NCBI RefSeq assembly: GCF_000003855.2
Contig: NW_003101682.1
Location: 2,202,374-2,266,373 of the forward strand
DNA length: 64,000 bases
Reading direction: 5' to 3'
From: Blastomyces gilchristii SLH14081
Lineage: Eukaryota > Ascomycota > Eurotiomycetes > Onygenales > Ajellomycetaceae
In this document: piece after piece, positions 63,642-64,000 of the stretch
Layout of the letters: each line of letters opens with the position of its first letter
Position numbering within the stretch: position 1 is the stretch's first letter
Notes under the pieces: generated by a model
The model's database searches: none
What the model was told of the DNA's origin: nothing
The model's input: the letters and a program-made list of their open reading frames with translations, nothing else
Position numbers and translations under genes: made by a program

Positions 63642-64000
63642 ATATATTAAATAAGTAAATAGAAAAGAATAGAAAAGAAAACTATAGAATAAAATCTCTG
63701 CAGTTTATATCTTAAGCTATATACATATTTTAACACTGTATACAACTGATTATTATCTCTGTTCTCTCAGACTCACTTCAGAGATTATCATTCTCTCTAA
63801 AGAGCTGCTACTCAGCTAGCTTCTATAACTAGCTTATTTATAAATAAGATTCTTACTAAGAATAATATCAGAGCTACTTAATTCTAGCTAAGTCTTTAAT
63901 CTTTTAACTATTAATCTTAGTATTTCAGTCTATTAATTAACTATCACAGTCTTACTTATACTAATTATCTATTAAGAGTATTTAAATCTTATCTTATCTA

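Larger units (their letters stand above)
51369..64000 (-). mobile_element. SINE-II copy 4, split by G4 and SINE-I, runs off the window
   Basis: Pieces: 51369-51557 (tail and LINE-type 3' end), 63171-63262, and 63650-64000 (body). Between them lie gypsy G4 (with G5 inside) and SINE-I copy 3. The pieces match copies 1-3 in order. The tRNA-like head is beyond the window. Confidence 0.8.

Overview
The window looks like a fungal nuclear chromosome segment, most likely from a filamentous ascomycete (Pezizomycotina). About 58 kb is AT-rich, CpG-poor DNA built from nested retrotransposons. Their reading frames are destroyed mainly by C-to-T / G-to-A transitions (CGA to TGA or CAA, CAA to TAA, TGG to TGA), the pattern of repeat-induced point mutation (RIP) or a related process. 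One 5 kb island (about 13.8-18.9 kb) has ordinary base composition, plentiful CpG and spliced genes. I cannot name the species. The island's introns (91-186 nt) are long for an ascomycete.

Layout. 1-7035: LINE copy L1 (minus strand, Tad1/I type, best preserved), carrying a 499-bp terminal-inverted-repeat element (M1) in its 5' UTR. 7036-13142: Ty3/gypsy element G1 (minus) next to a remnant of a sister copy (G0). 13143-13785: extremely AT-rich flank. 13786-18930: gene island with two convergent genes, a BolA-like protein (+) and a Prx5/AHP1-type peroxiredoxin (-), both with mitochondrial-type leaders, then 2.9 kb without a recognisable gene. 18931-23069: shattered LINE (L4) carrying two long tRNA-headed retroposons (SINE-II), one of which holds a second M element that in turn holds a short SINE (SINE-I). 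23081-30729: LINE L2 (+) with a target-site duplication and a GC-rich 5' head. 31057-36687: gypsy G2 (+). 36766-40092: 3'-truncated gypsy G3 (+). 40093-40942: end of a second, different chromovirus pol with a chromodomain, split by a truncated LINE tail. 40943-47814: LINE L3 (+), interrupted by SINE-II that contains a 100-N gap. 47815-51368: LINE fragments L5 and L6 (-) with a SINE-I between them. 51369-64000: a SINE-II (-) split by gypsy G4 (+), itself split by a complete gypsy G5 (-), with a SINE-I inserted beyond.

How the parts work together. The LINE encodes ORF1 (zinc knuckles) and ORF2 (APE-type endonuclease, reverse transcriptase, RNase H). Its 3' UTR ends with a 9-bp-stem hairpin and an (AAT)n tail. 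Two tRNA-derived families appear to exploit it. SINE-II carries about 300 bp of that LINE 3' end, hairpin included; SINE-I shares roughly the last 20 bp and the (AAT)n tail. The gypsy family (gag CCHC, protease, RT, RNase H, integrase, chromodomain; 5.6-5.9 kb; 5-bp target duplications) is a chromovirus. Mutation is uneven: the outer ends of several elements keep CpG-rich sequence while the matching inner copies have lost it.

All calls come from reading the sequence by eye. Element edges are given to the base where target-site duplications define them and are otherwise approximate.
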